DNA of 64,000 nucleotides from Flavisphingomonas formosensis (GCF_009755815.1 NZ_WRPK01000007.1:186001-250000), one strand, 5' to 3'. Counted from the first letter of the stretch, positions 54,453 to 62,889 are shown. Program-made: numbers and translations. Notes: generated by a model not told the origin, from the letters alone.

Positions 54453-55688
54453 TCAGATGACGTAGAAGCCGTGCGTGCCGTCGCGCGCGAGCTGATCGAC
54501 GAGGCCATATTCCCATTTGAGATAGGCCTGCATGGCGGCGGCGGGATTGTCTGTGCCCTCATAGGGGCGGCGATAGCGGCCCTGCGCGCCGCGCGGCGGC
54601 AAGGCGTGGGGATCGCCGGTCTCGGAGACGTCCGGCCGGCCATCGAGCACATAGACTTCCCAGCCGAGCTGGGCGAGCCAGGACGCGGTCATGTCCGCGC
54701 GTACGCCGAGATCGTCGGCGAGCACGATGCGCGCGCCGCGCACCGGGGCGAAATGGTCGGTCTCCTGGACGAGCTGGCCGCCCGGAGCATTGCGGAAACC
54801 GGGGGCGTGGCCGGCGGCATATTCCTCCGGCGGGCGCACGTCGAAACGATAGAGGGTGCGCGCGTGATCCGCCTCCAGCGCGGCCAGGGCTTCGGCGTCG
54901 ACGCGCTTGACTGCGGCGCGATAGGCGACCTGGCGGGCGCGGACACGGGCTTCGTCCAGCGCGCCGGCATCGACGTCGGGATAGCGCGCGCTGCTGCCGT
55001 GCTGGAGCGCCTGGCCGGCGAGCGTCCAGCCGATCGTGCCGTTGCGCAGCGCGACGACGCGATTCGGCAGGCCGGCGTTGATCAGCGATTGTGCGCCGAT
55101 GATGCTGCGCGTCCGCCCGGCGCAGTTGACGATGATCGTCGTATCCGGATCGGGCGCGATCGCGGACGCACGCAGCACGAGCTCGGCGCCGGGAACGCTG
55201 ATCCCGCCGGGCAGGCTCATCGTCGCATATTCGTCGAACCGGCGCGCATCGAGGATCGCGATGTCCGCCTTCTCGTCGATCAGCGCCTGGACGTCGCCGG
55301 CGGGCAGGGACGGCGTGCGACGGCGATGCTCGACCAGTTCGCCGAACGCCTTGGAATAGGAATTGACGTCCTCGAACAGCTCATAACCCGCATTGCGCCA
55401 GCCGGAGAGGCCGCCTTCGAGCCTGTGGACGCGGCTGTAGCCGAGCGCGGCGAAGCGCTCTGCGGCTGCGTCGGTGAAACCTTCGACATCGTCGTAGAGG
55501 ATGATCGGCACGTCGCGGCGGGGCAGGCGGGAGGGTGCCTCGATCTGGATGCGCTCCAGAGGGATCTGGGCGGCGAAGAGGGGATGGCCGGTGGCGAACG
55601 CGGCTTCCTCGCGTACGTCGATCAGGGCGATCTCGGCGCGCAGCAGCAGGGCCTGGCGAACGGCGGCAGGAGTATATGTCTGTGTCAT
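54453..55688 (-). CDS. Triple-rhodanese sulfurtransferase-like protein
   Basis: The protein has 411 aa and three rhodanese domains (about 1-105, 125-240, 265-375). Only the middle has a catalytic Cys: Cys189 in IIVNCAGRTRSIIG. The first has Asp66/Asp67 in the loop (ILYDDVEG) and the third has VLADDLG, so both are probably structural. It may transfer or accept sulfane sulfur, or detect it, during release of sulfur from the imported substrate. It overlaps the dioxygenase gene by ATGA and precedes the monooxygenase. Confidence 0.85.
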   Translation of the reverse strand: MTQTYTPAAVRQALLLRAEIALIDVREEAAFATGHPLFAAQIPLERIQIEAPSRLPRRDVPIILYDDVEGFTDAAAERFAALGYSRVHRLEGGLSGWRNAGYELFEDVNSYSKAFGELVEHRRRTPSLPAGDVQALIDEKADIAILDARRFDEYATMSLPGGISVPGAELVLRASAIAPDPDTTIIVNCAGRTRSIIGAQSLINAGLPNRVVALRNGTIGWTLAGQALQHGSSARYPDVDAGALDEARVRARQVAYRAAVKRVDAEALAALEADHARTLYRFDVRPPEEYAAGHAPGFRNAPGGQLVQETDHFAPVRGARIVLADDLGVRADMTASWLAQLGWEVYVLDGRPDVSETGDPHALPPRGAQGRYRRPYEGTDNPAAAMQAYLKWEYGLVDQLARDGTHGFYVI

Positions 55689-56281
55689 GGGATCAATGCT
55701 GGCAGGGCGGCATAGCCGGAGATGAAGAGTTTGGGCGTACCATCGGCATCGTAGGTCGCCCGTTCGACGGCACCGATATCGGCACCATAGACGTGGATGC
55801 TGATCGACACCCGATCGTCATAGGCGTTTGCGACGCGATGGATGTCACCGGTGGCGGGCGAGAAGCTCTCCACCTCGCCGGCGGCAAGGGTGCGCAGCGA
55901 TCCGACACGGAAGAGGCGGCCGTCGTCGCGGCGGGCGAAATCCTCGACCAGCTCGGCGCCGCGCAGCACGCCCACCATGCCCCAGACGCGATGATCGTGG
56001 ACCGGCGTCGCCTGACCGGGCGCCCAGACGAAGCTGACGACGGAAAAGCGGTTGGCCGGATCGCGATGGAGCAGATATTGCTGGTAGCGGCTGGGATCGG
56101 GCGCAGCATAGGCGGCGGGCAGCCAACCGTCGCGAGAGACGAGATCGGCGAGCCGCCGGCTGCCTTCGGACAGGATCGCCGCCTCGTCGGCACGGTCGAC
56201 CAGGCCGCCGAGCGCCGCGACGAAATCGTGCAGCGGCGCGGCATCGGCGCCGGCCGTATCGATCGGGGCCGGGGCGTTCAT
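55685..56281 (-). CDS. Cysteine-dioxygenase-family thiol dioxygenase
   Basis: The protein has 198 aa, a cupin of the cysteine dioxygenase type. Its three Fe ligands are seen at His95 and His97 (TPVHDHRVWG) and His148 (GDIHRVAN). Relatives oxidise cysteine or 3-mercaptopropionate to the sulfinate; the substrate here is unknown. The ATGA overlaps on both sides (with ssuB before it and the rhodanese gene after it) put it firmly in the sulfur operon, so a thiol intermediate of this pathway is a candidate substrate. Confidence 0.85.
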   Translation of the reverse strand: MNAPAPIDTAGADAAPLHDFVAALGGLVDRADEAAILSEGSRRLADLVSRDGWLPAAYAAPDPSRYQQYLLHRDPANRFSVVSFVWAPGQATPVHDHRVWGMVGVLRGAELVEDFARRDDGRLFRVGSLRTLAAGEVESFSPATGDIHRVANAYDDRVSISIHVYGADIGAVERATYDADGTPKLFISGYAALPALIP

Positions 56282-57078
56282 TCGGCCGCCGCCAGCCAGG
56301 TGGAACGCGGATGCGCCACCAGATCGGCATAGGAGCCCTCGGCCGCTTCGACGCCGAGATGGCCGAGCAGCACGGCGCGCAGGCGGCGGACCGTCGCGGT
56401 GCGCTGGCCGCGTTCCGCCTCGATGCGCTCCTCGGCGACGATGCGGCCCTTGTCGAGCACGAGCACGCGATCAGCAAGCGCGATCGCCTCGTCGACGTCA
56501 TGGGTGACGATCAGCACCGCCGGGCGATGCCGCTGCCACAGGCTCAGCACCAGCTCGTGCATCCTGAGGCGGGTGAGCGCATCGAGCGCGGCGAACGGCT
56601 CGTCGAGCAGGAGGAGCTGCGGCTCGCGGACGAGCGCGCGGGCGAGCGCGGCGCGCTGTGCCTCGCCGCCGGAGAGGGTGAGCGGCCAGGCGTCGAGGCG
56701 ATGGCCGAGGCCGACCTCGCGCAGCGCCGCCTCGGCACGGGCGCGGACATCCTTGCCGGGCAGGCCGAGGCCGACATTCTTCCAGACCCGTTTCCACGGC
56801 AGCAGCCGCGAATCCTGAAAGACGACGGCACGCGCCGAAGGAATGGCGACCTCCTGCCCCTCATGCCGGCTGTCGAGACCCGCGAGGGTGCGCAGCAGGG
56901 TGGTCTTGCCGCTGCCCGAGCGGCCGAGCAGGGCGACGAACTCGCCGGGGGCGATATCGAGATCGAGCGAGTCGAGCACCACCGTCTCGCCGAACACGCG
57001 CGAGAAACCGCGCAACCGGACGACGGCGGCTACCGGAGCGGGCGATTCCGCGCCCGGAGATGCGAGCGTCAAAGCCAT
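56278..57078 (-). CDS. ssuB: Sulfonate-type ABC transporter ATPase
   Basis: The protein has 266 aa from ATG 57078. Walker A LGRSGSGKTTLL, Q-loop VVFQDSRLLPWKRV, signature [15 protein letters not shown], Walker B LLLLDEPFAALD and H-loop IVTHDVDEA are all intact. It is of the SsuB/TauB family that powers uptake of sulfonates. It starts 4 nt after the permease stop and overlaps the dioxygenase gene. Confidence 0.92.
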   Translation of the reverse strand: MALTLASPGAESPAPVAAVVRLRGFSRVFGETVVLDSLDLDIAPGEFVALLGRSGSGKTTLLRTLAGLDSRHEGQEVAIPSARAVVFQDSRLLPWKRVWKNVGLGLPGKDVRARAEAALREVGLGHRLDAWPLTLSGGEAQRAALARALVREPQLLLLDEPFAALDALTRLRMHELVLSLWQRHRPAVLIVTHDVDEAIALADRVLVLDKGRIVAEERIEAERGQRTATVRRLRAVLLGHLGVEAAEGSYADLVAHPRSTWLAAAE

Positions 57079-57082
57079 GGGA

Positions 57083-57865
57083 TCAAGCCTCCACCAGCGA
57101 GGGCCGCCAGGCAAGGGCCCGGCCTTCGATGACACGAACGATGAGATCGGCGCCGAGGCCGAGCAGCGCATAGACCATCAGGCACACCACGATGATGTCC
57201 GTCCGCATGAAATCGCGGGCGTTGTTGACGAGATAGCCGAGCCCGGCGGTCGCGTTGATCTGCTCGGCGATCACCAGCATCACGATGGCGATGGTGAGCG
57301 AATAGCGCAGCCCGACGAGCAGCGAGGGCAGGGCGCCGGGGAGCAGGACATGGCCGATCACCTGCGCCCGGCCGAGGCCGAAGCTGCGCCCCATGTCGAC
57401 CAGCCGGACGTCGACACCGCGAATGCCGTTATAGAGGTTGAGATACACCGGAAACAGCGTGGCGAAGGCGATCAGCGCGATCTTCGGCGTCTCGCCGATG
57501 CCGAACCAGACGATGAACAAGGGCGCGAGCGCCACCACCGGAATCGCCCGCTTGATCTGCATCAGCGGATCGATCGCGACCTCGCCGGAGCGGGAGAGGC
57601 CGGCCACCAGCGCGAGCACGATACCGAGCGAGACACCGATGCCGAGCCCGATTGCGACGCGGCCGAAGGAGACGAGCAGGTTGGACGGCAGCTCGCCGGA
57701 CCAGATCATCTCCGCCAGCGTCTCGATCACGGCCGAGGGCGCGGCGAGGGTGCGCGGCGGGATGAGGCCGGTGCGCGAGGCCGCTTCCCATAAGAGCAGC
57801 AGCAGCAGGGGCGACAGCCAGCGGCCGGGGCGTAGGGTGAAGGAGGGGGATCCGGGCTTCTTCAT
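57083..57865 (-). CDS. ssuC: Sulfonate-type ABC transporter permease
   Basis: The protein has 260 aa and six or so membrane helices, of the BPD_transp_1 family. The EAA-like region reads VDMGRSFGLGRAQVIGHVLLPGALPSLLVGL, the contact to SsuB. It belongs to the SsuC/TauC group. It is the first gene of the operon, 216 bases from the divergent LysR gene, so the operon promoter lies in the AT-rich gap. Confidence 0.92.
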   Translation of the reverse strand: MKKPGSPSFTLRPGRWLSPLLLLLLWEAASRTGLIPPRTLAAPSAVIETLAEMIWSGELPSNLLVSFGRVAIGLGIGVSLGIVLALVAGLSRSGEVAIDPLMQIKRAIPVVALAPLFIVWFGIGETPKIALIAFATLFPVYLNLYNGIRGVDVRLVDMGRSFGLGRAQVIGHVLLPGALPSLLVGLRYSLTIAIVMLVIAEQINATAGLGYLVNNARDFMRTDIIVVCLMVYALLGLGADLIVRVIEGRALAWRPSLVEA

Positions 57866-57884
57866 GGCCGCATCAAGCCGGATT

Positions 57885-57952
57885 ATTCTCTACTGAATCA
57901 ATAGAGTATGCTTCACCTAACGTATGAGATGTGCTTATATGTGGTCATATAA
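57885..57952. promoter_or_regulatory. Two dyads in the ssuC/LysR intergenic region
   Basis: ATTCTCTA-N9-TAGAGTAT (57885-57909, one mismatch in the arms) and TTATATG-TGGT-CATATAA (57935-57952, perfect) lie in an AT-rich 215-bp gap between divergent ssuC and the LysR gene. LysR-type regulators bind T-N11-A dyads in just such positions. Confidence 0.5.
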
Positions 57953-58080
57953 TATTGAAATCGTTTGATAAATTCTGGTCGTGCGGGGTCGTGGAGAAAG
58001 ACTTTAGGCGAATCAAGAATATCATTATCCATTAAATCTACTGATAAGATAGACAATAGCGGTAATTCGAAGGAGCGCGA

Positions 58081-58917
58081 ATGGCCGTCAACCTGCCTAC
58101 CACCATGCTGCGCAGCTTCGTCGCGATCGTCGACACCGGATCGATGCTCAATGCAGCGGAGCAGGTATTCGTCACCCAATCCGCGTTGAGCCTGCAGATC
58201 AAGCGGCTCGAGGAGCTGGTGCAGCAGCCGTTGTTCCAACGCGAGGGGCGGCGGCTGACCCTGACCGCCGCGGGCGAGCTGCTGCTCGGCTATGCGCGTC
58301 GGATGCTGGCGATCCATGACGAAGGACTGGCCGCGATCAGCGCCGGGCGCTTTATCGGGCCGGTCCGCGTCGGCATGGTGCAGGATTTTGCCGATCTGCT
58401 GCTCACCGGCCTGCTGGCTCGCTTTTCCGAGCTTCATCCGGAGGCGCAGATCTTCGCGCGCGTCGCCGGCACGGCGGAATTGCAGACCATGCTGGAGCGC
58501 GGCCAGCTCGACATCGTGATCGGTTATGCCGGCCCGCGCGATGAGCATGCGCTGCGTAGCGCGCCGATGCGCTGGTTTGGCGAGGAGGGGCTGGCCGGGG
58601 CGGACGTGCTGCCGCTCGCCGTGCTGGAAAAGCCCTGCCGCTTTCGCGAGGCGGCGATCGCCGCGCTGGATGCGGCGGGCCAGCCGTGGCGGATCGCGGT
58701 GGAGACGCCCAATCTCTCCACCCTGCGTGCCGCCGTATCGGCCGGGCTTGGCGTCACCTGCCGCACCAGCCTTTTCCTGCGCGACCTGCCCGTGCTCGAG
58801 GCGCCGGCGCTGCCGCCGCTGCCCAACGTCACCTGCATCCTGCTGAAGGCCGAGCAAAGAGGAGAGGCGGCGCGGCATCTGGCCGAGCTCAGCGCAGAGG
58901 CGATCCGGGCGCTGTAG
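58081..58917 (+). CDS. LysR family regulator
   Basis: The protein has 278 aa. The winged HTH occupies residues 5-64 (LRSFVAIVDTGSMLNAAEQVFVTQSALSLQIKRLEELV). The remainder is the substrate-binding-like effector domain (PVRVGMVQDFADLLLTGLL, AVSAGLGVTCRTSLFL). It is divergent from the ssuC-led operon, the typical position for its regulator. The effector is likely a sulfur metabolite, by analogy with Cbl/CysB, though this protein is shorter. Confidence 0.9.
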   Translation: MAVNLPTTMLRSFVAIVDTGSMLNAAEQVFVTQSALSLQIKRLEELVQQPLFQREGRRLTLTAAGELLLGYARRMLAIHDEGLAAISAGRFIGPVRVGMVQDFADLLLTGLLARFSELHPEAQIFARVAGTAELQTMLERGQLDIVIGYAGPRDEHALRSAPMRWFGEEGLAGADVLPLAVLEKPCRFREAAIAALDAAGQPWRIAVETPNLSTLRAAVSAGLGVTCRTSLFLRDLPVLEAPALPPLPNVTCILLKAEQRGEAARHLAELSAEAIRAL

Positions 58918-58926
58918 CCCCGGAGC

Positions 58927-60810
58927 TCAGCGCGATGCGCGCGTCAGCCCCGCACGGGGGATGACCGGCTCTCCGCCCGGCATCGGCACGGCGATCGCCG
59001 CGTCGAACTCGTCGGGCGCGTGGCTCCTGAGGAAGCTGGAGGCGAGGTTGGCGGGCGTGTCGGACAGGGCGGCCGGCGTCGTAGCCAGGCCGGAGGCGGT
59101 TCCGGCCGGTCCGAGGCTCGGCTGGCGCTGGAACGGCACGAGCTGGCGGAGCGTCGTCCACAGGCTGGTGGGAGCGGGCCCGAAACTGCGCGCCGGATCC
59201 TCGAGCTTGCGAATATCCATCCAGAAGGCGGCGTTGAGCATGTCCTGCCCCAGCATGTCCTGGGCGATGCCCATCGCCTGACGCAGACGCATCAGCTTCA
59301 GCATCGGCACGGCATCGAGATCGCCGACGCCGCGATCGGCGGTGACGCCGTCGGGGGCGACCGGGTTGGCGAGCGGCTTCAGTTCCTGCCACAGCGCATC
59401 GATGATGCCGCCACCCCCGCCGCTGCCGCCGACACCGCTTGCACCGCCCGGCTGGCCATGGGTCTTCAGGACCTCCTTCGGGTCGGTAACGGTGAAGAAG
59501 CTGTCCTCGAAGCGGTGGACCCGCTCGACGACCGCCACCATCAAATTGGTCAGCGGGATCGAGAAGGCCTCCACGTCATCCACCAGCGGATAAGGATCCC
59601 AGTTCGAGTTGGAGAGGATGTAGCCGCCCATGCCGTTGCTCCAGCGGCCGCCCTTCACATGGTATTTGAGCAGCTGCGGCGTCGCGAGCTCCCACGAATC
59701 CCCGGGCGAGAAGCCCGGACGGATGGTGGGATTGTGATCGGTCGAGTTCATCTGGATCAGCACCGTGTCGCGCAGCCGCGCCCAGGACTGCCAGACGCTG
59801 CCCGCGCGCCAGACCGTCGCGCGAAGGCTCTCGGGATCCTGGATGATGCGATATTCGCCGTTGAAGACGTAGCTGCCCTTCAGCATCTCGAGCACGCGGC
59901 GGGCGGCGAAGTTCGCCCAGGGAAAGGGACGGGTGGACTGCACCGGCAGGGACAGCGGACCGATGCTGCCGTTCATCGCGTTGAGATCCATCGACCAGAT
60001 GAGGTCGTGCCAGCCGAGGAAGCGGCGCAGGTCATAGACCAGCAGCGCGGCGAAGCCGGCCGAGAGCGCGCTCGTCGTGACCAGGTTCCCGTCGGCGCCG
60101 GCAAATTGGATCGGATGCAGGCCCGCGGCGCTGAGCGCCTCGGCGGCCGGCATCCTGCGGCCCTTGAAATAAGCGAGGCCGAGCCCGCGCAGCGTCTGTC
60201 CGGTCGGCACGAAATCCGCCTCGCCGATCGCGCCGCGCCAATAGACCGCCGGCGTCACGCCATGGTTGAGCAGATCGGCAATGCCCTGCACATAGGCGGG
60301 GCTGGCCGCAAGGTAGCGCATATTGTTGAGATCGACGGCGAGCATCGCGCGCCCGACCTCTTCGTCCTTGATGTCCTCCCCGAAGCCGGCCGGCAGCTGC
60401 GGCGTCTCGGGCGGCGCATACCGTCGTGCGATCTCCGCCTTGAACGTCTCGGAATCGGGATCGCCGACCAGCGAGGCCTGCTCGCGTCCGGAGCCGGGTA
60501 GGCGGTTGAAGAGATAGACCGGCACCTTCTCCGCCTGCGCTTGCAGGATGAGCCCGAAGGAGGCGGCCGCGCCGTCCCTCAGCTCGTCCGCCACGCGCAC
60601 CTTCGCACCGAAGCGTGCGATATCGACGAGCTGATCGATGGAAAGGTCGTGACCGGTCAGGGTGACAGTACGGTCGGCCATGGTGGGGGTGATGGGTCGA
60701 TAGTCCGTCTCCGCCGATGCCGGGCCGGAGATGCCGAGAAGCATGGCCGTAGCCACCATGCCGATCAGGCGTCGCATGCCGCCAATTCGACCCGCCATAT
60801 CGTCCCCCAT
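58927..60810 (-). CDS. Exported HAL/PAL-superfamily protein without the MIO triad
   Basis: The protein has 627 aa with an N-terminal signal peptide (about residues 12-33, ending GPASA); starts at residues 5 and 12 are also possible. The body is alignable by eye to histidine/phenylalanine ammonia-lyases: TLTGHDLSIDQLVDIAR, VYLFNRLPGSG (99-108; family YGVNTGFG), LLNHGVTP, QDPESLR (324-330; family QDPYSLR) and NSTDHNP (355-361; family NSATDNP). Where the family has GASGDLAP, whose Ala-Ser-Gly forms the MIO electrophile, it has GAIGEADFVP (193-202). It is therefore unlikely to be a normal MIO ammonia-lyase. It would act in the periplasm. The C-terminal 140 residues (after the Gly-rich GGASGVGGSGGGGGI) have no recognised match. 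Confidence 0.7.
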   Translation of the reverse strand: MGDDMAGRIGGMRRLIGMVATAMLLGISGPASAETDYRPITPTMADRTVTLTGHDLSIDQLVDIARFGAKVRVADELRDGAAASFGLILQAQAEKVPVYLFNRLPGSGREQASLVGDPDSETFKAEIARRYAPPETPQLPAGFGEDIKDEEVGRAMLAVDLNNMRYLAASPAYVQGIADLLNHGVTPAVYWRGAIGEADFVPTGQTLRGLGLAYFKGRRMPAAEALSAAGLHPIQFAGADGNLVTTSALSAGFAALLVYDLRRFLGWHDLIWSMDLNAMNGSIGPLSLPVQSTRPFPWANFAARRVLEMLKGSYVFNGEYRIIQDPESLRATVWRAGSVWQSWARLRDTVLIQMNSTDHNPTIRPGFSPGDSWELATPQLLKYHVKGGRWSNGMGGYILSNSNWDPYPLVDDVEAFSIPLTNLMVAVVERVHRFEDSFFTVTDPKEVLKTHGQPGGASGVGGSGGGGGIIDALWQELKPLANPVAPDGVTADRGVGDLDAVPMLKLMRLRQAMGIAQDMLGQDMLNAAFWMDIRKLEDPARSFGPAPTSLWTTLRQLVPFQRQPSLGPAGTASGLATTPAALSDTPANLASSFLRSHAPDEFDAAIAVPMPGGEPVIPRAGLTRASR

Positions 60811-61233
60811 TCTGCGCGCTGCGCGACCGCTGACGGCCGAATGAAAGGCGGCTGGCTATTCAAGATCAATAATTATTCCTCACAGTGAAATAAGCTTCTG
60901 GCCCTATTCGAAGAAACGATGGGATCGCCATGGTTCTCCTACGCCGCAGCGTTGCACCTTATGAGTGGCGCTGCGGCGAATGGATCCCGGATCAAGTCCG
61001 GGATGACGAAGAAGAAAAAGTACATCGGCACCGATGTGTGAATGTTGTGCCCTACAGTGGGGAAACCGGACGACGGGGCGGCCCCTGCTATCCCGCTGGC
61101 AGGGACGCCGGAAAACCATATCAGTTCTCCTGACATGCTGTTCAGAAAAACGCGTTGGAGCCATTTCCGGCGGCATAATAGCTGTTCTTCGTCCCGCCTC
61201 CGCCTGCGAGGCCCAGATGAAGGACAGTCTCCC
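60811..61233. other. Divergent intergenic region with a palindromic repeat
   Basis: This region separates the lyase-like gene (minus) and the TauD-like gene (plus). It contains a 10-bp perfect inverted repeat (60942-60951 with 60969-60978) and, next to it, ATCCCGGA-TCAAG-TCCGGGAT (60984-61004), a repeat common in form to intergenic repeats of sphingomonads. No gene is seen. The first 90 bases (60840-60900) are AT-rich. Confidence 0.5.
60942..61004. repeat. Composite palindromic repeat
   Basis: Two adjacent stems: CGCCGCAGCG with CGCTGCGGCG, then ATCCCGGA with TCCGGGAT. The downstream GGATGACGA is shared with the ends of dispersed repeats. Confidence 0.6.
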
Positions 61234-62094
61234 ATGGCAATAATCGAAGAAACCCGTTCGCCGATCGATGTACCGGCCACTGGCACGCTCAGCGTGGAGC
61301 AGCTCACCCCCGTGATCGGCGCGGAGGTCGGCGGAGTCGATCTCGGCAAGCCGCTCGACCGGGCGGTGCGCGACGAACTCTATGCACTGCTGCTCAAGCA
61401 CAAGGTGCTGTTCTTCCGCGATCAGGATATTTCGCGTGACCAGCAGCTCGATTTCGCGCGTAATTTCGGCGAGCTCTACGCTCATCCGTCGGGCGGGCTG
61501 CAGACGCACCGCATCATCCAACCAATCGCGGCCGAGGATTTCAAGAAATATGACGAGCGCGAAAATCACTGGCATACCGACACGAGCTGGCGGCTGAACC
61601 CGGTGCTCGGCGCGGTGTTGCGCGCGGAGCATATTCCTGACGTCGGCGGCGACACGATCTGGGCCAATGGCGGATCGATCCTGCGCGGTCTGCCCGCCGA
61701 TCTGCGCGAGAAGATCGACAATCTCTATGTCATTCACGATTTCCAGTCGGCGCTCGCCAAGGCGAACGAGATCTATCCGCTGGTCTCGCATCCCGTGATC
61801 AGGACCCATCCTGAGACCGGTGAAGACATCTTCTGGATCAATTTCAGTCTCAAGCCGCGCTTCGTCGACCTGGACCGCGCCGAGGGCGATGCGCTGCTCG
61901 CACGGCTCTACGCGGAGGTGAAGAAGCCCGAGCATAGCGTGCGCTTCCGCTGGCGGAAGAATTCGGTCGCCTTCTGGGACAATCGCGCGGGGTTGCATTA
62001 TGCGGTGCGCGACTATGGCGATTTCCCGCGGGTGATGCACCGCGTGCTGATCGCAAGCGACGACATCCCGCATCGCGTGCGTAACGCCGACTGA
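61234..62094 (+). CDS. TauD/TfdA-family Fe(II)/2-oxoglutarate dioxygenase
   Basis: The protein has 286 aa from ATG 61234. The iron triad is His114 and Asp116 (HWHTDTSW) and His255 (NRAGLHYAVRDY); the 2-oxoglutarate Arg lies near 266. The N-terminal half has the family pattern IGAEVGGVDLGKPL and KVLFFRDQDIS. Relatives oxidise taurine, alkylsulfates or aryloxyacetates, so the substrate is uncertain; the nearby sulfonate operon makes a sulfonate plausible. A strong terminator follows. Confidence 0.92.
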   Translation: MAIIEETRSPIDVPATGTLSVEQLTPVIGAEVGGVDLGKPLDRAVRDELYALLLKHKVLFFRDQDISRDQQLDFARNFGELYAHPSGGLQTHRIIQPIAAEDFKKYDERENHWHTDTSWRLNPVLGAVLRAEHIPDVGGDTIWANGGSILRGLPADLREKIDNLYVIHDFQSALAKANEIYPLVSHPVIRTHPETGEDIFWINFSLKPRFVDLDRAEGDALLARLYAEVKKPEHSVRFRWRKNSVAFWDNRAGLHYAVRDYGDFPRVMHRVLIASDDIPHRVRNAD

Positions 62095-62108
62095 ACGAGC
62101 CTCTCCTT

Positions 62109-62151
62109 GCCGCGGCCGGTTTCTCTCCTCGTGCCGGCCGCGGCCCTTTTT
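62109..62151 (+). terminator. Rho-independent terminator after the TauD-like gene
   Basis: GCCGCGGCCGG (62109-62119) pairs perfectly with CCGGCCGCGGC (62134-62144), followed by CCTTTTTG. It lies 15 nt after the stop. Confidence 0.85.
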
Positions 62152-62180
62152 GTGCGGCACTTAGTTAGATGATCTTGAAT

Positions 62181-62208
62181 CCATATTTGAACTGCAGATC
62201 AAATATGG
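62181..62208. promoter_or_regulatory. Perfect palindromic operator of the TetR gene
   Basis: CCATATTTGA, 8 nt, then TCAAATATGG: 10-base arms without mismatch, 52 bp upstream of the TetR start. The length and symmetry fit a TetR dimer site, so autoregulation is likely. Confidence 0.7.
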
Positions 62209-62259
62209 TGTAAGTCCCTGCCCTTATGCTCCCCGGCGAGGCCGGGAAGGAGGCAGGCG

Positions 62260-62889
62260 ATGACCAATGCTGCGGCCGGCGCGATACTGTCGCGACGCGA
62301 GAAGAACAAGGAGCGCACGCGCCGCGCCATCCTGACGGCGGCCCGCGCCTGCTTCACCGCGTCCGGCGTCGGCGCGACCACGATGGACGAGATCGCCGAG
62401 CGCGCGGATGTCGCGAGGGGCACGCTGTTCAACTATTTCCCGGCCAAGGCGGATATCGTCGTCGATTTGATCGCCGAGAATAACGAAGCCTTCCAGACGC
62501 TGATCGAGGAGGCCAACGCCGCCGAGACGCAGGTCGCCGCGCGCCTTCACCGGATCTTCGTCGGCAGCGCGACGCGGCTGGAGGCGAACGCGGCGCTGTC
62601 GCGCAGGCTGCTCGACCCGGCCGAACAGGGCTGGGCGGTCGCGGCCGGGGGCGATCGCTGGTCGGGGCGGCTGGTCGATGCGTTCACCGCAGCGCTGACG
62701 ACCGCAGCGGATAGGGGGCGGGTGCGCGGCGACGTGCCGGCGCGCGATCTCGGCGAGATGCTGCTCGGGCTCTACAGCGGCATCGTGCTCTTGTGGCGGC
62801 TCGACGAGGCCTATCCGCTGAGCGCCAAGCTGGAGCAGGCGGCGCGGGTGGCGGTGGAACTGGTGATGGGGCGGGGGGCAACGTCCTGA
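62260..62889 (+). CDS. TetR family regulator
   Basis: The protein has 209 aa. The HTH domain (about residues 16-65) reads TRRAILTAARACFTASGVGATTMDEIAERADVARGTLFNYFPAK, a classical TetR start. It is probably self-regulated through the palindrome at 62181-62208. The TauD-like gene is upstream behind a terminator and the convergent Rieske gene is downstream; it may control either, or the lyase-like gene, but I see no second copy of its operator in the window. Confidence 0.9.
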   Translation: MTNAAAGAILSRREKNKERTRRAILTAARACFTASGVGATTMDEIAERADVARGTLFNYFPAKADIVVDLIAENNEAFQTLIEEANAAETQVAARLHRIFVGSATRLEANAALSRRLLDPAEQGWAVAAGGDRWSGRLVDAFTAALTTAADRGRVRGDVPARDLGEMLLGLYSGIVLLWRLDEAYPLSAKLEQAARVAVELVMGRGATS

